Positions 45,380-54,708 of a DNA stretch of 64,000 nt are shown here, piece after piece. Source of the DNA: Leptolinea sp964446955. GTDB taxonomy: Bacteria > Chloroflexota > Anaerolineae > Anaerolineales > Anaerolineaceae. The DNA lies in assembly GCA_964446955.1 (NCBI GenBank), contig CAYUQJ010000002.1, positions 124,001 through 188,000 of the forward strand, read 5' to 3'. Position 1 is the stretch's first letter, and every line of letters starts with the position of its first letter. The position numbers were made by a program, and so were the translations under genes. Below the pieces are notes generated by a model. The model had not been told where the DNA came from. It saw only the letters and a list, made by a program, of their open reading frames with translations, and made no database searches.

Positions 45380-47887
45380 ATGACTCCGAGAACTCCTGAA
45401 CCCCCCGTTCCTACTGAACCATCTGTTGAAGTGAATCCCATCGTCGATATTGACCATGAGATGCGGAAAGCCTATCTCGATTACGCCATGAGCGTGATCG
45501 TCGCACGCGCCCTTCCGGACGCCCGCGATGGGTTAAAACCCGTTCATCGCCGGATTTTATTTGGCATGCTCGGATTATCCAACCACCACAACTCACCGTA
45601 CAAAAAATCAGCCCGTATTGTCGGTGAAGTTCTGGGTAAATATCACCCGCATGGTGATTCGTCGGTTTACGAGGCCATGGCCCGAATGGCGCAGGACTTT
45701 TCCATGCGCTATCCGTTGGTTGACGGTCAAGGTAACTTCGGTTCAGTCGATGGCGATGCTCCGGCTGCCATGCGTTACACCGAAGCCCGCCTGGGGTTGA
45801 TGGCAGAAGAAATGTTGATGGATATCGAAAAGAACACCGTCGAATTCGTTGACAATTTCGATGGTACTTTAAAAGAACCGACCGTTCTTCCCTCGCGACT
45901 GCCAAACCTGTTATTAAATGGTTCTTCCGGTATCGCAGTCGGCATGGCGACAAATATCCCACCTCATAATCTGCGTGAGCTTGTTAAAGCCATCACGTAC
46001 ATGATCAATAACTACGAAAACATCGACAATATCACACCCGATAAGTTGATGGAAATGCTCCCTGGACCGGATTTCCCGACCGGTGGTGTAATCGTCGGTA
46101 CAGAAGGCATTCGACAGGCGTATTCCACCGGTCGCGGCCGTATCGTCCTTCGTGGCTTAGCCCACATTGAAGAGATTCGTGGAGGCCGGTTCGCCATTGT
46201 GGTCACAGAGATCCCCTATCAGGTCAATAAATCGGTTCTGATAGAACGTATTGCGGAACTTGTTCGTGAGGGTCGGATTGACAACATTACCGATTTACGC
46301 GATGAGTCTGACCGCCGCGGTATGAGTATTGTCATTGAATTGAAACGCAACGCTGAACCGCTCAAGGTACTCAATCAGCTCTTTAAATTCACTCCGCTTC
46401 AATCCACATTCGGTGTTCAATTACTGGCGCTGGTGGATGGTGAACCGCGCACTTTGTCGCTAAAGCGGTCGCTTCATATCTTTGTCGAACACCGCAAGGA
46501 TGTTATCACCCGCCGCTCGCAATATGAGCTGGATAAAGCCCGCGCCCGTATGCACATACTGGAAGGCCTGCTGATCGCGCTGGCCAACCTTGATGAGGTG
46601 ATCGCCACCATCCGCCGTTCACCCGATGCTGATGTAGCCAAGACCCGCTTGATGACGAAATTCAAGCTGACTGAGATACAAGCCCAGGCAATCCTGGATA
46701 TGCAATTACGCCGTCTGGCCGCGTTGGAACGCGAGAAGATCGAAAAAGAGGCAAAGGAAGTCAAAACCCTTATCGCCTACCTGGAAGACCTCCTTGCCAA
46801 TCCGCGCAAGATACTAAAAGTCATCGAAGAAGATCTCAAACAGATCGGCGACAAATACGGTGACGAACGCCGGACACGAATTGCCCACGACGCGTCAGAA
46901 AAGCTGGACGAAGAAGATCTACAGGCAGATGTTCCTGTACTGATCAGCATCACCCAGCGCGGGTATGTCAAACGCACACAGACCAGTCAATATAAAACCC
47001 AGGGACGCGGCGGTCGCGGTGTTTCCGGACAGGGCATGAAGAGCGAAGATGAGATCGCGATGCTCATTCCGGCACGCAGTCTGAACACCATTCTCTTCTT
47101 CTCAGACCAGGGTAAGGTTTATTCGGAAAAAGCATACCAATTCCCGGATGCAAACCGCACCGACAAAGGAATGCCAATCCAGAATATCCTTTCCATTGGA
47201 TCGGATGAAAAGATCACAACCGCGGTAGCCGTTCAAGATTTTGAAACGGCATCGTATTTCACCATGGCAACCGTAAGTGGAAAGATCAAACGCGTCGTTC
47301 TATCTGAATTTGCCTCGGTCCGTACAAATGGGTTGATCGCCATGAGCCTGGAAAAAGGTGACCAGCTCGGCTGGGTCCGCCAGACCAGCGGCAATGACGA
47401 GATCATCCTGGTAACCAGAATGGGCAAAGCTCTCCGCATGAAAGAATCCGCTGTTCGCGCCATGGGTCGCCAGGCTGCCGGAGTCGTTGGCATCAAGCTG
47501 GCGGACGGTGACAGAGTTACCTCCATGGAAGTGATTGAGCCGGACAGCTTCCTTTTGACAATGACCGAACAGGGCTATGGTAAACGTACCGCCATAAAGA
47601 ACTACCCCGCCAAAGGCCGCGCGACCGGTGGTGTAATGACCATGGATGAAAAAGCACTGGCCAAAACCGGTAATATCGTATCAGCCCGCATTGTCAAAGA
47701 TACAGATGAAGTGACAATTATGACCAGTGGTGGTGTAATGCTGCGACTTAAAGTGAAGGATATTGCCTCTCAGGGAAGAGCCAGCCGCGGCGTTCGCATC
47801 ATCAACCTGACAAAAAGCCAGTTGGCGGTATCTATGGCACGTCTCTCACAAATTGATCTTGTTACCGGGCAACCGTCTAAGTCATAG
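45380..47887 (+). CDS. gyrA: DNA gyrase subunit A
   Basis: An 835-residue type IIA topoisomerase subunit that breaks and rejoins DNA. The active-site tyrosine is Y133 in AAMRYTEARL; the quinolone-resistance region HPHGDSSVYEAM is wild-type-like. The C-terminal beta-pinwheel has a GyrA box variant QGRGGRGVSG (usual QRRGGKG), which supports GyrA rather than ParC. gyrB is not in the window. The start has no ribosome site and lies close behind a TATAAT. Confidence 0.95.
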   Translation: MTPRTPEPPVPTEPSVEVNPIVDIDHEMRKAYLDYAMSVIVARALPDARDGLKPVHRRILFGMLGLSNHHNSPYKKSARIVGEVLGKYHPHGDSSVYEAMARMAQDFSMRYPLVDGQGNFGSVDGDAPAAMRYTEARLGLMAEEMLMDIEKNTVEFVDNFDGTLKEPTVLPSRLPNLLLNGSSGIAVGMATNIPPHNLRELVKAITYMINNYENIDNITPDKLMEMLPGPDFPTGGVIVGTEGIRQAYSTGRGRIVLRGLAHIEEIRGGRFAIVVTEIPYQVNKSVLIERIAELVREGRIDNITDLRDESDRRGMSIVIELKRNAEPLKVLNQLFKFTPLQSTFGVQLLALVDGEPRTLSLKRSLHIFVEHRKDVITRRSQYELDKARARMHILEGLLIALANLDEVIATIRRSPDADVAKTRLMTKFKLTEIQAQAILDMQLRRLAALEREKIEKEAKEVKTLIAYLEDLLANPRKILKVIEEDLKQIGDKYGDERRTRIAHDASEKLDEEDLQADVPVLISITQRGYVKRTQTSQYKTQGRGGRGVSGQGMKSEDEIAMLIPARSLNTILFFSDQGKVYSEKAYQFPDANRTDKGMPIQNILSIGSDEKITTAVAVQDFETASYFTMATVSGKIKRVVLSEFASVRTNGLIAMSLEKGDQLGWVRQTSGNDEIILVTRMGKALRMKESAVRAMGRQAAGVVGIKLADGDRVTSMEVIEPDSFLLTMTEQGYGKRTAIKNYPAKGRATGGVMTMDEKALAKTGNIVSARIVKDTDEVTIMTSGGVMLRLKVKDIASQGRASRGVRIINLTKSQLAVSMARLSQIDLVTGQPSKS

Positions 47888-47897
47888 GTTCAGTTAA

Positions 47898-47935
47898 TAA
47901 AAAAAAGGCCGGATTAATGCTTTCCGGCCCTTCGC
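47898..47935. terminator. Bidirectional terminator between gyrA and the polX operon
   Basis: GGCCGGA (47907-47913) pairs with TCCGGCC (47923-47929). On the minus strand the stem is followed by nine T residues, so it is strongest for the polX-birA side. Confidence 0.8.
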
Positions 47936-47952
47936 TTTTAATAATTAACGCC

Positions 47953-48174
47953 TTAGAAAAACGGTGGGATGATCTTTTCTGTCACCAGAAGACAGAAGGA
48001 ACCGAGAACGCATGTAAGCATGAAAAGCAGGAAAATAATAATGAACCGTTGGAATGGTGTCATGCCAAGAAATCGTCCAGAAGTTGGCGCGGGTTCGTAT
48101 TCAGGCTGAACACTTGCCTGTACTGTCCCTTCTTCATAATTCTCATCTTGTGTATTTCGGAAATCGTCTAGCAT
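47953..48174 (-). CDS. Small single-helix membrane protein
   Basis: A 73-residue protein: an acidic, probably disordered cytoplasmic part (1-37) and one transmembrane helix (about 44-66). No family recognised. It starts 14 bases after birA and ends the polX-birA operon. Confidence 0.65.
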   Translation of the reverse strand: MLDDFRNTQDENYEEGTVQASVQPEYEPAPTSGRFLGMTPFQRFIIIFLLFMLTCVLGSFCLLVTEKIIPPFF

Positions 48175-48188
48175 ATACAGCCTCCCGG

Positions 48189-48998
48189 TTACCTTTCCGG
48201 TTTCAAAAAGTTGACGTTCTTGGTTATATCACCCGCCGGGACAGATAATTCCATCCCATTCTTGCGTCTAACCCATAATAAACCATCCTGGGAAATATTC
48301 AAAATGGTAACCACCATGGGATCCCTTCCCGGTTGATGGATTGTGACTTCTTCACCGCGGAAAGCCAATCGGCGATTCCATTCCGCAATGAATTGTGATG
48401 ATTCCAGTTTATCCTGCCAGACCAAAATCTCTTTCAATATCTCTGCAAGTAATTCCAGCCTGTCTACCGGATGACCCAGGGCATCTTCCAATGACACCGC
48501 TGGAAACAGAAAATCATCATCGTGACGCACAGAAGATGATGCAATATTGATGCCAATACCCAGCGCCACTCCATTTAGATTGTCGCCTTCCCAGGATGCT
48601 TCCGCCAAAATACCGCAAACCTTTTTTCGTTCCAGTAACACATCATTGGGCCACTTGATCTCCGGACGGATTTCATAAAGGGTTTCCATAGCTCTCGAAA
48701 CAGCAATACCACCCAGTGGTGCGTACAACGAGAGGGAAGATAACAGATTAGGGCGGAAGATCAGGGTGAAAGCCAGCGCTGTACCTTTTCGAGTAATCCA
48801 TCGCCGTTGCATTCTTCCCCGGCCGGAAGTTTGTTCGTCTGCCACAATAAGGCTGCTGTGTTCTGCGCCCTCAGAAAGCCAATTTAACGCGTCATCATTG
48901 GTGGACCCGGTGATTTCTTGGAACCGTATATCTTTTAGCGGTAATGCGGCCAACCGATTTTGTATCTGTCGCAGAGACAAAGGTTCGTATTCGCTCAA
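48189..48998 (-). CDS. birA: Biotin--[acetyl-CoA-carboxylase] ligase
   Basis: A 269-residue biotin protein ligase without an N-terminal DNA-binding domain, so it is catalytic only. It has GRGRMQRRW (the GRGRxG-type biotinyl-AMP loop), IKWPNDVLLERKKVCGILAE and GIGINI, and a small C-terminal SH3-like domain. It attaches biotin to carboxylase subunits. Its start is two bases after the polX stop. Confidence 0.94.
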   Translation of the reverse strand: MSEYEPLSLRQIQNRLAALPLKDIRFQEITGSTNDDALNWLSEGAEHSSLIVADEQTSGRGRMQRRWITRKGTALAFTLIFRPNLLSSLSLYAPLGGIAVSRAMETLYEIRPEIKWPNDVLLERKKVCGILAEASWEGDNLNGVALGIGINIASSSVRHDDDFLFPAVSLEDALGHPVDRLELLAEILKEILVWQDKLESSQFIAEWNRRLAFRGEEVTIHQPGRDPMVVTILNISQDGLLWVRRKNGMELSVPAGDITKNVNFLKPER

Positions 48999-49000
48999 CC

Positions 49001-50740
49001 TTAAATGCCCTTCCTATCCTTTTTGGGAGTCTTCAACCACTCCAACAACCGTTCCGGTTCCCAGGTTGAAAGCACCTGTTCCGGTCGCAACCAGGCCCGA
49101 CGTGCCACGGAAACACCGTAGACCAGTAGATCAAGCTGGTCCACAGCATGGGCATCCGTATTGATGAAGATGGGGATACCCATATCGGCAGCCTGTCTCA
49201 CATGTACCTCGTCCAGATCCAGGCGAGCTGGATTCGCATTGATCTCAAAAGCCACACCAGATCGGGCCGCTTCATCGAGTACAAGATCCCATTCCAGATC
49301 CGCGCCTTCACGGTTCGGTAGCAACCGGCCGCTGGCATGTCCGATGATATCCACATGTGGGTGACGTATGGCATTCAATAACCGCCCGGTAATAACATCG
49401 CGTGGCTGCCGCAACGATATATGCAGTGAAGCCACAACAACATCCAACCAGGCTAATGTCTCATCATCATAGTCCAGTGTGCCGTCAGCCCGTATCTCGA
49501 TCTCACTACCGCTCAGGATCGCGACTTCATTACCGAGCAGGGAACGCGCCTTTTCAATTTCTTTTTGACGTTCCCGCAAATCATCCGGCTTCATTCCCCC
49601 GGCAATCCCCAAGCCTCCGGAATGATCACAAACACCGTAAACCTTGATCCCCCGCTCAATACATCCACGTGCCATTTCTTCAATGGTGTTTACACCATCG
49701 CTCCAGGTGGAATGGGTATGCAATTCCGCTTTGATCTGGTCCATCTCGACCAAACGGGGCAATGAATGATCCTGCGCGGCCTTTATCTCGCCCCTGTCCT
49801 CCCGCAATTCCGGCGGTATCCAGTCCAACCCCAGAGCCCGGTAGACTTCTTCTTCCCTGGCGAAAAGCATCTCCCGCCCATCGGGATCCGTAATAGCCCG
49901 TTCACTGAGCGATAAACCTTTTTTTTGTGCCAGCGTTCGCAGGCTCACATTGTGATCCTTCGAACCGCTGACAAACTGCAGCAACGTACCGAACCGTTCG
50001 GGTGGTTGTGTCCAGACTTGCATACTTACACCACCGGGCAATTCGAGGCTGGTTTTGTTTTCGCCTGTTCCCAGAACCCGACGAATATCTGGATGAGTGG
50101 CGAGCTTGTCCATTAATTCGGCCGGTTCCCTAACCGCCGCCACAATATCTATATCGCCAACAGTTGTCTTCCATCGGCGCAGACTGCCTGCAGCTTCCGC
50201 CTGCTCAACACCGGGTTGCTGTCGGATCCATTCCAGCCAGCGATTGGCGATACCAAATGCCGTTTCCAGATTCAGCCGATTACCACGGCGCTTCAAAGCC
50301 TCAATTCCAGCCAGAATACGGGTTTCAGATTTCTCTCCCATTCCGGGAAGCGTGCGGATAACCCCCGTGCGAACTGCTTTCTCCAACTCTGGCAGCGAAG
50401 TTACACCAGCCTGTTTCCAGAATAACGCGGCTTTTTTGGGTCCAATATCCGGAACCTGAAGTATATCCAGCAATCCGACCGGGACTTCTTCCTCCAACCG
50501 TTGCAGGAATCCCAGCTTACCCGTGTCAATGATCTCTTCGATCTTTTCGGCTATCGCTTTGCCAATGCCGGGTATTTCGGTCAGTTTACCCTGTTGATGA
50601 ATACCGATCAGACTGCCTGGCAAGGACCGAATGTTTTCGGCTGCCTTACGGTACGCCAGTGTTTTGTAGATAACCTCGCCTTTGATCTCCATCAAATCGG
50701 CGATCCGGTCAAAAATTTCGGCAAATTGTTCGTTGTTCAT
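49001..50740 (-). CDS. polX: DNA polymerase/3'-5' exonuclease PolX
   Basis: A 579-residue family X polymerase with helix-hairpin-helix repeats (8-kDa domain and LTEIPGIGKAIAEKI), a nucleotidyltransferase part with the metal motif GDIDIVA, and a C-terminal PHP phosphoesterase domain (ELHTHSTWSDG, VCDHSGG, INTDAH). It fills short gaps in base-excision repair and carries an exonuclease. Length equals bacterial PolX (about 570). Confidence 0.95.
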   Translation of the reverse strand: MNNEQFAEIFDRIADLMEIKGEVIYKTLAYRKAAENIRSLPGSLIGIHQQGKLTEIPGIGKAIAEKIEEIIDTGKLGFLQRLEEEVPVGLLDILQVPDIGPKKAALFWKQAGVTSLPELEKAVRTGVIRTLPGMGEKSETRILAGIEALKRRGNRLNLETAFGIANRWLEWIRQQPGVEQAEAAGSLRRWKTTVGDIDIVAAVREPAELMDKLATHPDIRRVLGTGENKTSLELPGGVSMQVWTQPPERFGTLLQFVSGSKDHNVSLRTLAQKKGLSLSERAITDPDGREMLFAREEEVYRALGLDWIPPELREDRGEIKAAQDHSLPRLVEMDQIKAELHTHSTWSDGVNTIEEMARGCIERGIKVYGVCDHSGGLGIAGGMKPDDLRERQKEIEKARSLLGNEVAILSGSEIEIRADGTLDYDDETLAWLDVVVASLHISLRQPRDVITGRLLNAIRHPHVDIIGHASGRLLPNREGADLEWDLVLDEAARSGVAFEINANPARLDLDEVHVRQAADMGIPIFINTDAHAVDQLDLLVYGVSVARRAWLRPEQVLSTWEPERLLEWLKTPKKDRKGI

Positions 50741-50762
50741 GCGATGATTATAGCAAGTAAGA

Positions 50763-50799
50763 AAGGGCCGGGTTTCAAAATTGCGTGAACCCGACCCTT
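50763..50799 (-). terminator. Terminator of the GlsB-like gene
   Basis: AAGGG-x-CGGGTT pairs with AACCCG-x-CCCTT with one mismatch, followed on the minus strand by TTTCTTACTT. Confidence 0.65.
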
Positions 50800-50830
50800 A
50801 AAACGCGGTGATTTCGTACAAAGAAACTGA

Positions 50831-51085
50831 TTACCGCTTGCGCAAAAGACGTAAGACAAATAGAACCACAACCGCGCCAACAAAAGCGACAAGGATCGTG
50901 GTCAGGTTGAATCCGGTAATGCCCACACCCAGACCAAGCACAGAATCAGCCAGCCAGCCGCCTACCAACGCGCCGACCACACCAACAATGATGTCACCGA
51001 GCAGACCAAAACCGCGGCCGTGCATAACCTTTCCCGCCAGCCAACCGGCAATTAAACCTACAATAATCCAGGATAAAAGTCCCAT
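50831..51085 (-). CDS. GlsB/YeaQ/YmgE family stress-response membrane protein
   Basis: An 84-residue protein with three hydrophobic segments rich in glycine: GLLSWIIVGLIAGWLAGKVM, GDIIVGVVGALVGGWLA and a C-terminal LTTILVAFVGAVVVLFVLRL. This is the transglycosylase-associated/GlsB pattern and length. Stress-linked function comes from family knowledge only. Confidence 0.92.
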   Translation of the reverse strand: MGLLSWIIVGLIAGWLAGKVMHGRGFGLLGDIIVGVVGALVGGWLADSVLGLGVGITGFNLTTILVAFVGAVVVLFVLRLLRKR

Positions 51086-51177
51086 GTCTCCTCCTATTGG
51101 TTTTATTCTTATATACGGATTATAACTGTTTGAGTTTTTTGGAAAACACGTTGTTCAATCTTTTTTCCATTTCGTCC

Positions 51178-53415
51178 TTATCGGATACAGGCCCAGCTCA
51201 TATCAGGGGAGAGGAACATGGTCGTTAACCTTGAACCGCCAAACATTGTGACCTCACAGGGGACCTTGTCCAGATCACGAATCTGGGTTTCCAGCTTACG
51301 TACCCATTCGGGTTCCATCCACGGCATGAGGATGATAACGGTGTTTCGCTCAGATAACAATGGAATGGAAGTTGCCGGCAGTTCCGGCTCGGATAATTGG
51401 ATCTCATGCATCTCCGCCCATGCCAGGTGTGGATATGCCTTTTGGATCATCAGAAACCCGGTAACACCCCAGTTCTCATCGGCAATGATCACATAATTCT
51501 TCGGCTGGCGTGGTTCAATCCGTTCAATGTTTTGCGATATCCGGACAAAGAGCATTTCAATGCTTTGATTGTTTGCGTATCGTTGTTGCGACAAGGGATA
51601 AGCCTGATACAGGTTAAGCCCTATTAACAGCATGGCAAGGGATATCTGCAATATCCGGGAAATACTTCCCGGGATAGACCAATGCTGCAGAAATTGGTCC
51701 CGCAGCCAGCATAAACCCCACATGCCGATCAGCGCATATATTGGAATGATCATGAACATCCGTGTGTGCGGTGGATATTGTCTGTCATGTGATGTTCCGA
51801 TCACCAGTAAAAAATAGACATACACAAAGAGGATAAATAGTGGAAACCGCTGCCCGCGGGATTGAAAGACCGCCACACAAATTCCGATCAGGAAAAAGAC
51901 AGCGGTCAATGGATCCACATACGAAGCCGCAATGAAGTGTGATTCAGCAAAAGTGTACAGGAACGAGTAGAAAGCAAAAAAGAAATTGGACCCAAAATGC
52001 GTAACCACTGAAACGAGCGATCCAAATATAGACGGTTGATTGAGGGTCGTCCCGGTAAGCTTTGATGCCCAGTATTCTGACTGGGTCAACAATGGCGAAA
52101 TCATTAAGATACAGATCGAAATCATCCATAACCAGTTTTTTATCGTCGGCATGTCCCGGGGTGGACGATACATGATCAGCAAAATGAGCGGCAACGGAAT
52201 GGCATATAAGGCCGCCGGATATGCGTAAAAACAGTAGGCCAATCCATACGCGAGAACAACATACGACAATCTCGAACCACTCCGGATGATCCAGGCTGCC
52301 GTTGCCAGAACAAAGGTCAGGGCAAACAATGCCTGCAGGTTGTTGTATCCGATCTTTGAGAATGCCATGATGTAGGAGGAAATCGAGAATAGGAAAGCCG
52401 TCACAAGTGATTGCTTTTTGGAAATAAACGTTGAACAGAAATAATAGAATAGACCAACAGCCAGGGAACATTGGTAAGGATTACTTAACCGCCAACCAAA
52501 GTTTTCCGATCCAAGGAATTTCATGGATATCACTTGAAGGAGCGATGAAACATACGTGTGTGAGGTATGCGCTCCATCCGCCCGGAAAATGATCTTTCCC
52601 AATTCCTGGTAGTCCAATATGTCGGACATACGATAGGCAGTTTCATGGAAAGAGAATTCATCGCCCACAACCGACGTCATCCAACTGTTGATATCCATCG
52701 AGAAAACTACCAGCGCGAGCGACATCACCCAGAAGATCCCCGGGACATCACGTCGGAACCGCCACAGGTTGGCGCCTGTCAGAAGAGCCATCGCCACGGC
52801 CGCCCAGACCAGATCCGGTTTGCCACAGATCCCTATCAGAAGTCCGATCAACCCGCCATGCGCCAAAAGGATAGCCATCCATTTCGCGCCGCTTTGCTCC
52901 CACCATCGAATAGCAGGTTTTATTGGAACATGTGACAGCAGCGCGCCCGTAATCAGACCCAGCCAGGCGTACAACATGCCCCACCCTGGCAATTCTTGAT
53001 TAAAAAAACTATGGGCAGCAAAAAAAAGCATGAATCCAATCGATACAACCTGATACGCCAACCCAATCCGGGCCTGCGCCATATCGGTCGATGTTAATGT
53101 TTCCCGCGGGGTATCCTTTTCAATGACTACTCCGGTTTTATTCCGGAGAAAAATAAACAGTATGGGGAGCAGGATCGTGCACCCGATAATGATAAGGAAA
53201 TAGGAGGGCACCATACTCTTGCACAGGAAATCTGACCTGCACCATATGGAGCTCAAAATATGCGGATGAATGATTCCCAGCCAGCGATCCGCTACAACCA
53301 ACGCGGGCGGCAAGGAAGCAGCAAGGATAATCAGGATGAGCAACAATCCATCCACATAGTTACTTATGTGGCGGCGTGGTTCCGGTATGGTTTGAGAGAT
53401 TGTGTCAGGTTTCAT
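51178..53415 (-). CDS. GT39/PMT-like integral membrane glycosyltransferase
   Basis: A 745-residue protein with about a dozen transmembrane helices and a C-terminal soluble tail. An early extracytoplasmic loop has VVGDEFSFHE, resembling the acidic DE motif of family 39 transferases; these use polyprenyl-phosphate sugars. It is 84 bases after two cytoplasmic glycosyltransferases and may finish the same glycan. The start at 53415 (MKPDTISQ) is a choice; an in-frame Met at 53448 is possible. Confidence 0.75.
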   Translation of the reverse strand: MKPDTISQTIPEPRRHISNYVDGLLLILIILAASLPPALVVADRWLGIIHPHILSSIWCRSDFLCKSMVPSYFLIIIGCTILLPILFIFLRNKTGVVIEKDTPRETLTSTDMAQARIGLAYQVVSIGFMLFFAAHSFFNQELPGWGMLYAWLGLITGALLSHVPIKPAIRWWEQSGAKWMAILLAHGGLIGLLIGICGKPDLVWAAVAMALLTGANLWRFRRDVPGIFWVMSLALVVFSMDINSWMTSVVGDEFSFHETAYRMSDILDYQELGKIIFRADGAHTSHTYVSSLLQVISMKFLGSENFGWRLSNPYQCSLAVGLFYYFCSTFISKKQSLVTAFLFSISSYIMAFSKIGYNNLQALFALTFVLATAAWIIRSGSRLSYVVLAYGLAYCFYAYPAALYAIPLPLILLIMYRPPRDMPTIKNWLWMISICILMISPLLTQSEYWASKLTGTTLNQPSIFGSLVSVVTHFGSNFFFAFYSFLYTFAESHFIAASYVDPLTAVFFLIGICVAVFQSRGQRFPLFILFVYVYFLLVIGTSHDRQYPPHTRMFMIIPIYALIGMWGLCWLRDQFLQHWSIPGSISRILQISLAMLLIGLNLYQAYPLSQQRYANNQSIEMLFVRISQNIERIEPRQPKNYVIIADENWGVTGFLMIQKAYPHLAWAEMHEIQLSEPELPATSIPLLSERNTVIILMPWMEPEWVRKLETQIRDLDKVPCEVTMFGGSRLTTMFLSPDMSWACIR

Positions 53416-53499
53416 AAATGTGGTTGGATTGCAGCTCAACGCTAGCAATATAGCCGCCGGGGTATTTAACTTCTTCAGGCTATTATCGTCTCGAATCGT

Positions 53500-54708
53500 T
53501 CAGGAGATATTAGCAAAACTCCGATAATACTCCGCTATTTGACCGGCAAGATTACTCCGATCTACCCGGTCTGTGATAATTTCATGGTTAATTAATGCTG
53601 CGCTCTTAACCAACTCTGGATTTCGCAATGCCTGAATAACGGCATCCGCAGTCATTGATATATCGTCGGGTTGTACCAGCCGTCCATTTTGCCCGTCAGT
53701 GATCCATTCACGGGTGGATTCGATATCACCCACTACCGGGAAACAACCCAGCGCCATGGCTTCCAATAATGAATTGGGGGTGCCATCGTGCTGGCTAATG
53801 GACATGCTCACCGTGGAACGTCTGAAAAGCCGCCAGAGATCATCCTGTTTGAGGAATGGCAGCAACCGTACCGACCGTGAAAGGTCAAGCTTGTCCACCC
53901 ATTCCATAGCTTCCGGTTGCCCGGCCATACCGGCACAGACAAAGATCGTCTCGGGAATTTCTTCCAGTATCAATGGAATTGACCGGAAGAATGTGTCATT
54001 TCGCACACTTCCCGGGCGAAAACCGCGTGGATTGATGACAACCGGGTCTCCCAATGGCAGGTCAACAGGCAGCGGCAAATCATCATTCACTACTTCCAAC
54101 ATCATTGATACGTCGATACCACCGTTGCCGGGTACACACAGCTCTTTTGCATCCAATCGAAGTCCCCACTCGCGGGAAAGACGCAGGTCACGGTTGGCAT
54201 CAGCCATAAGCCCTTCGGCACGCCGTAACGTCTGGCGGGTCTCATGTCCCATGAGAGGGGAACCGTGGGCGTGAAGAGTAAGGTCATTGCCCCATATCGA
54301 AACAACGAATGGAATACCGGCCGGCGTGATCCGGGCGAGCATCCCTTCAAATGGGATACGCAGGGCATGTACAATGTCCGGCTTTTCCCGGTTCAGTATA
54401 TCCAGAAATGCCCTGCGTGAATTCTCGAGCGTTACAGGGCCGATCCAGTACCTTCCACGCATGAACAGGTCACGAAACCGGCTGACCATCTTTCTTCGGC
54501 GACCGGCTTCCTGATTATTTCGACTACCAACCTGACTGCCGGCCATGTTGGAAAAGGCGGCTGGTATGATATGCAAACTGCCAACACCCGGCACAGGTGG
54601 ACAATTGAACGTGGAGACCAGCGAAATATCGAAACCGGCCATTTCCAGAGCATTCACCCAACTGTGGGTTATAGGGCTTCGGCCGTCCGCCACCAGAAGG
54701 ATCTTCAT
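53500..54708 (-). CDS. Glycosyltransferase family 4, first of two
   Basis: A 402-residue GT-B enzyme. The C-terminal domain has the donor-site pattern STVSMSISQHDGTPNSLLEAMALGCFPVVGDI, with the conserved E-x7-E-like Glu. It would add a sugar from a nucleotide donor to a lipid-linked or surface glycan. It overlaps the upstream GT gene by four bases, so it is coupled to it. Confidence 0.88.
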   Translation of the reverse strand: MKILLVADGRSPITHSWVNALEMAGFDISLVSTFNCPPVPGVGSLHIIPAAFSNMAGSQVGSRNNQEAGRRRKMVSRFRDLFMRGRYWIGPVTLENSRRAFLDILNREKPDIVHALRIPFEGMLARITPAGIPFVVSIWGNDLTLHAHGSPLMGHETRQTLRRAEGLMADANRDLRLSREWGLRLDAKELCVPGNGGIDVSMMLEVVNDDLPLPVDLPLGDPVVINPRGFRPGSVRNDTFFRSIPLILEEIPETIFVCAGMAGQPEAMEWVDKLDLSRSVRLLPFLKQDDLWRLFRRSTVSMSISQHDGTPNSLLEAMALGCFPVVGDIESTREWITDGQNGRLVQPDDISMTADAVIQALRNPELVKSAALINHEIITDRVDRSNLAGQIAEYYRSFANIS

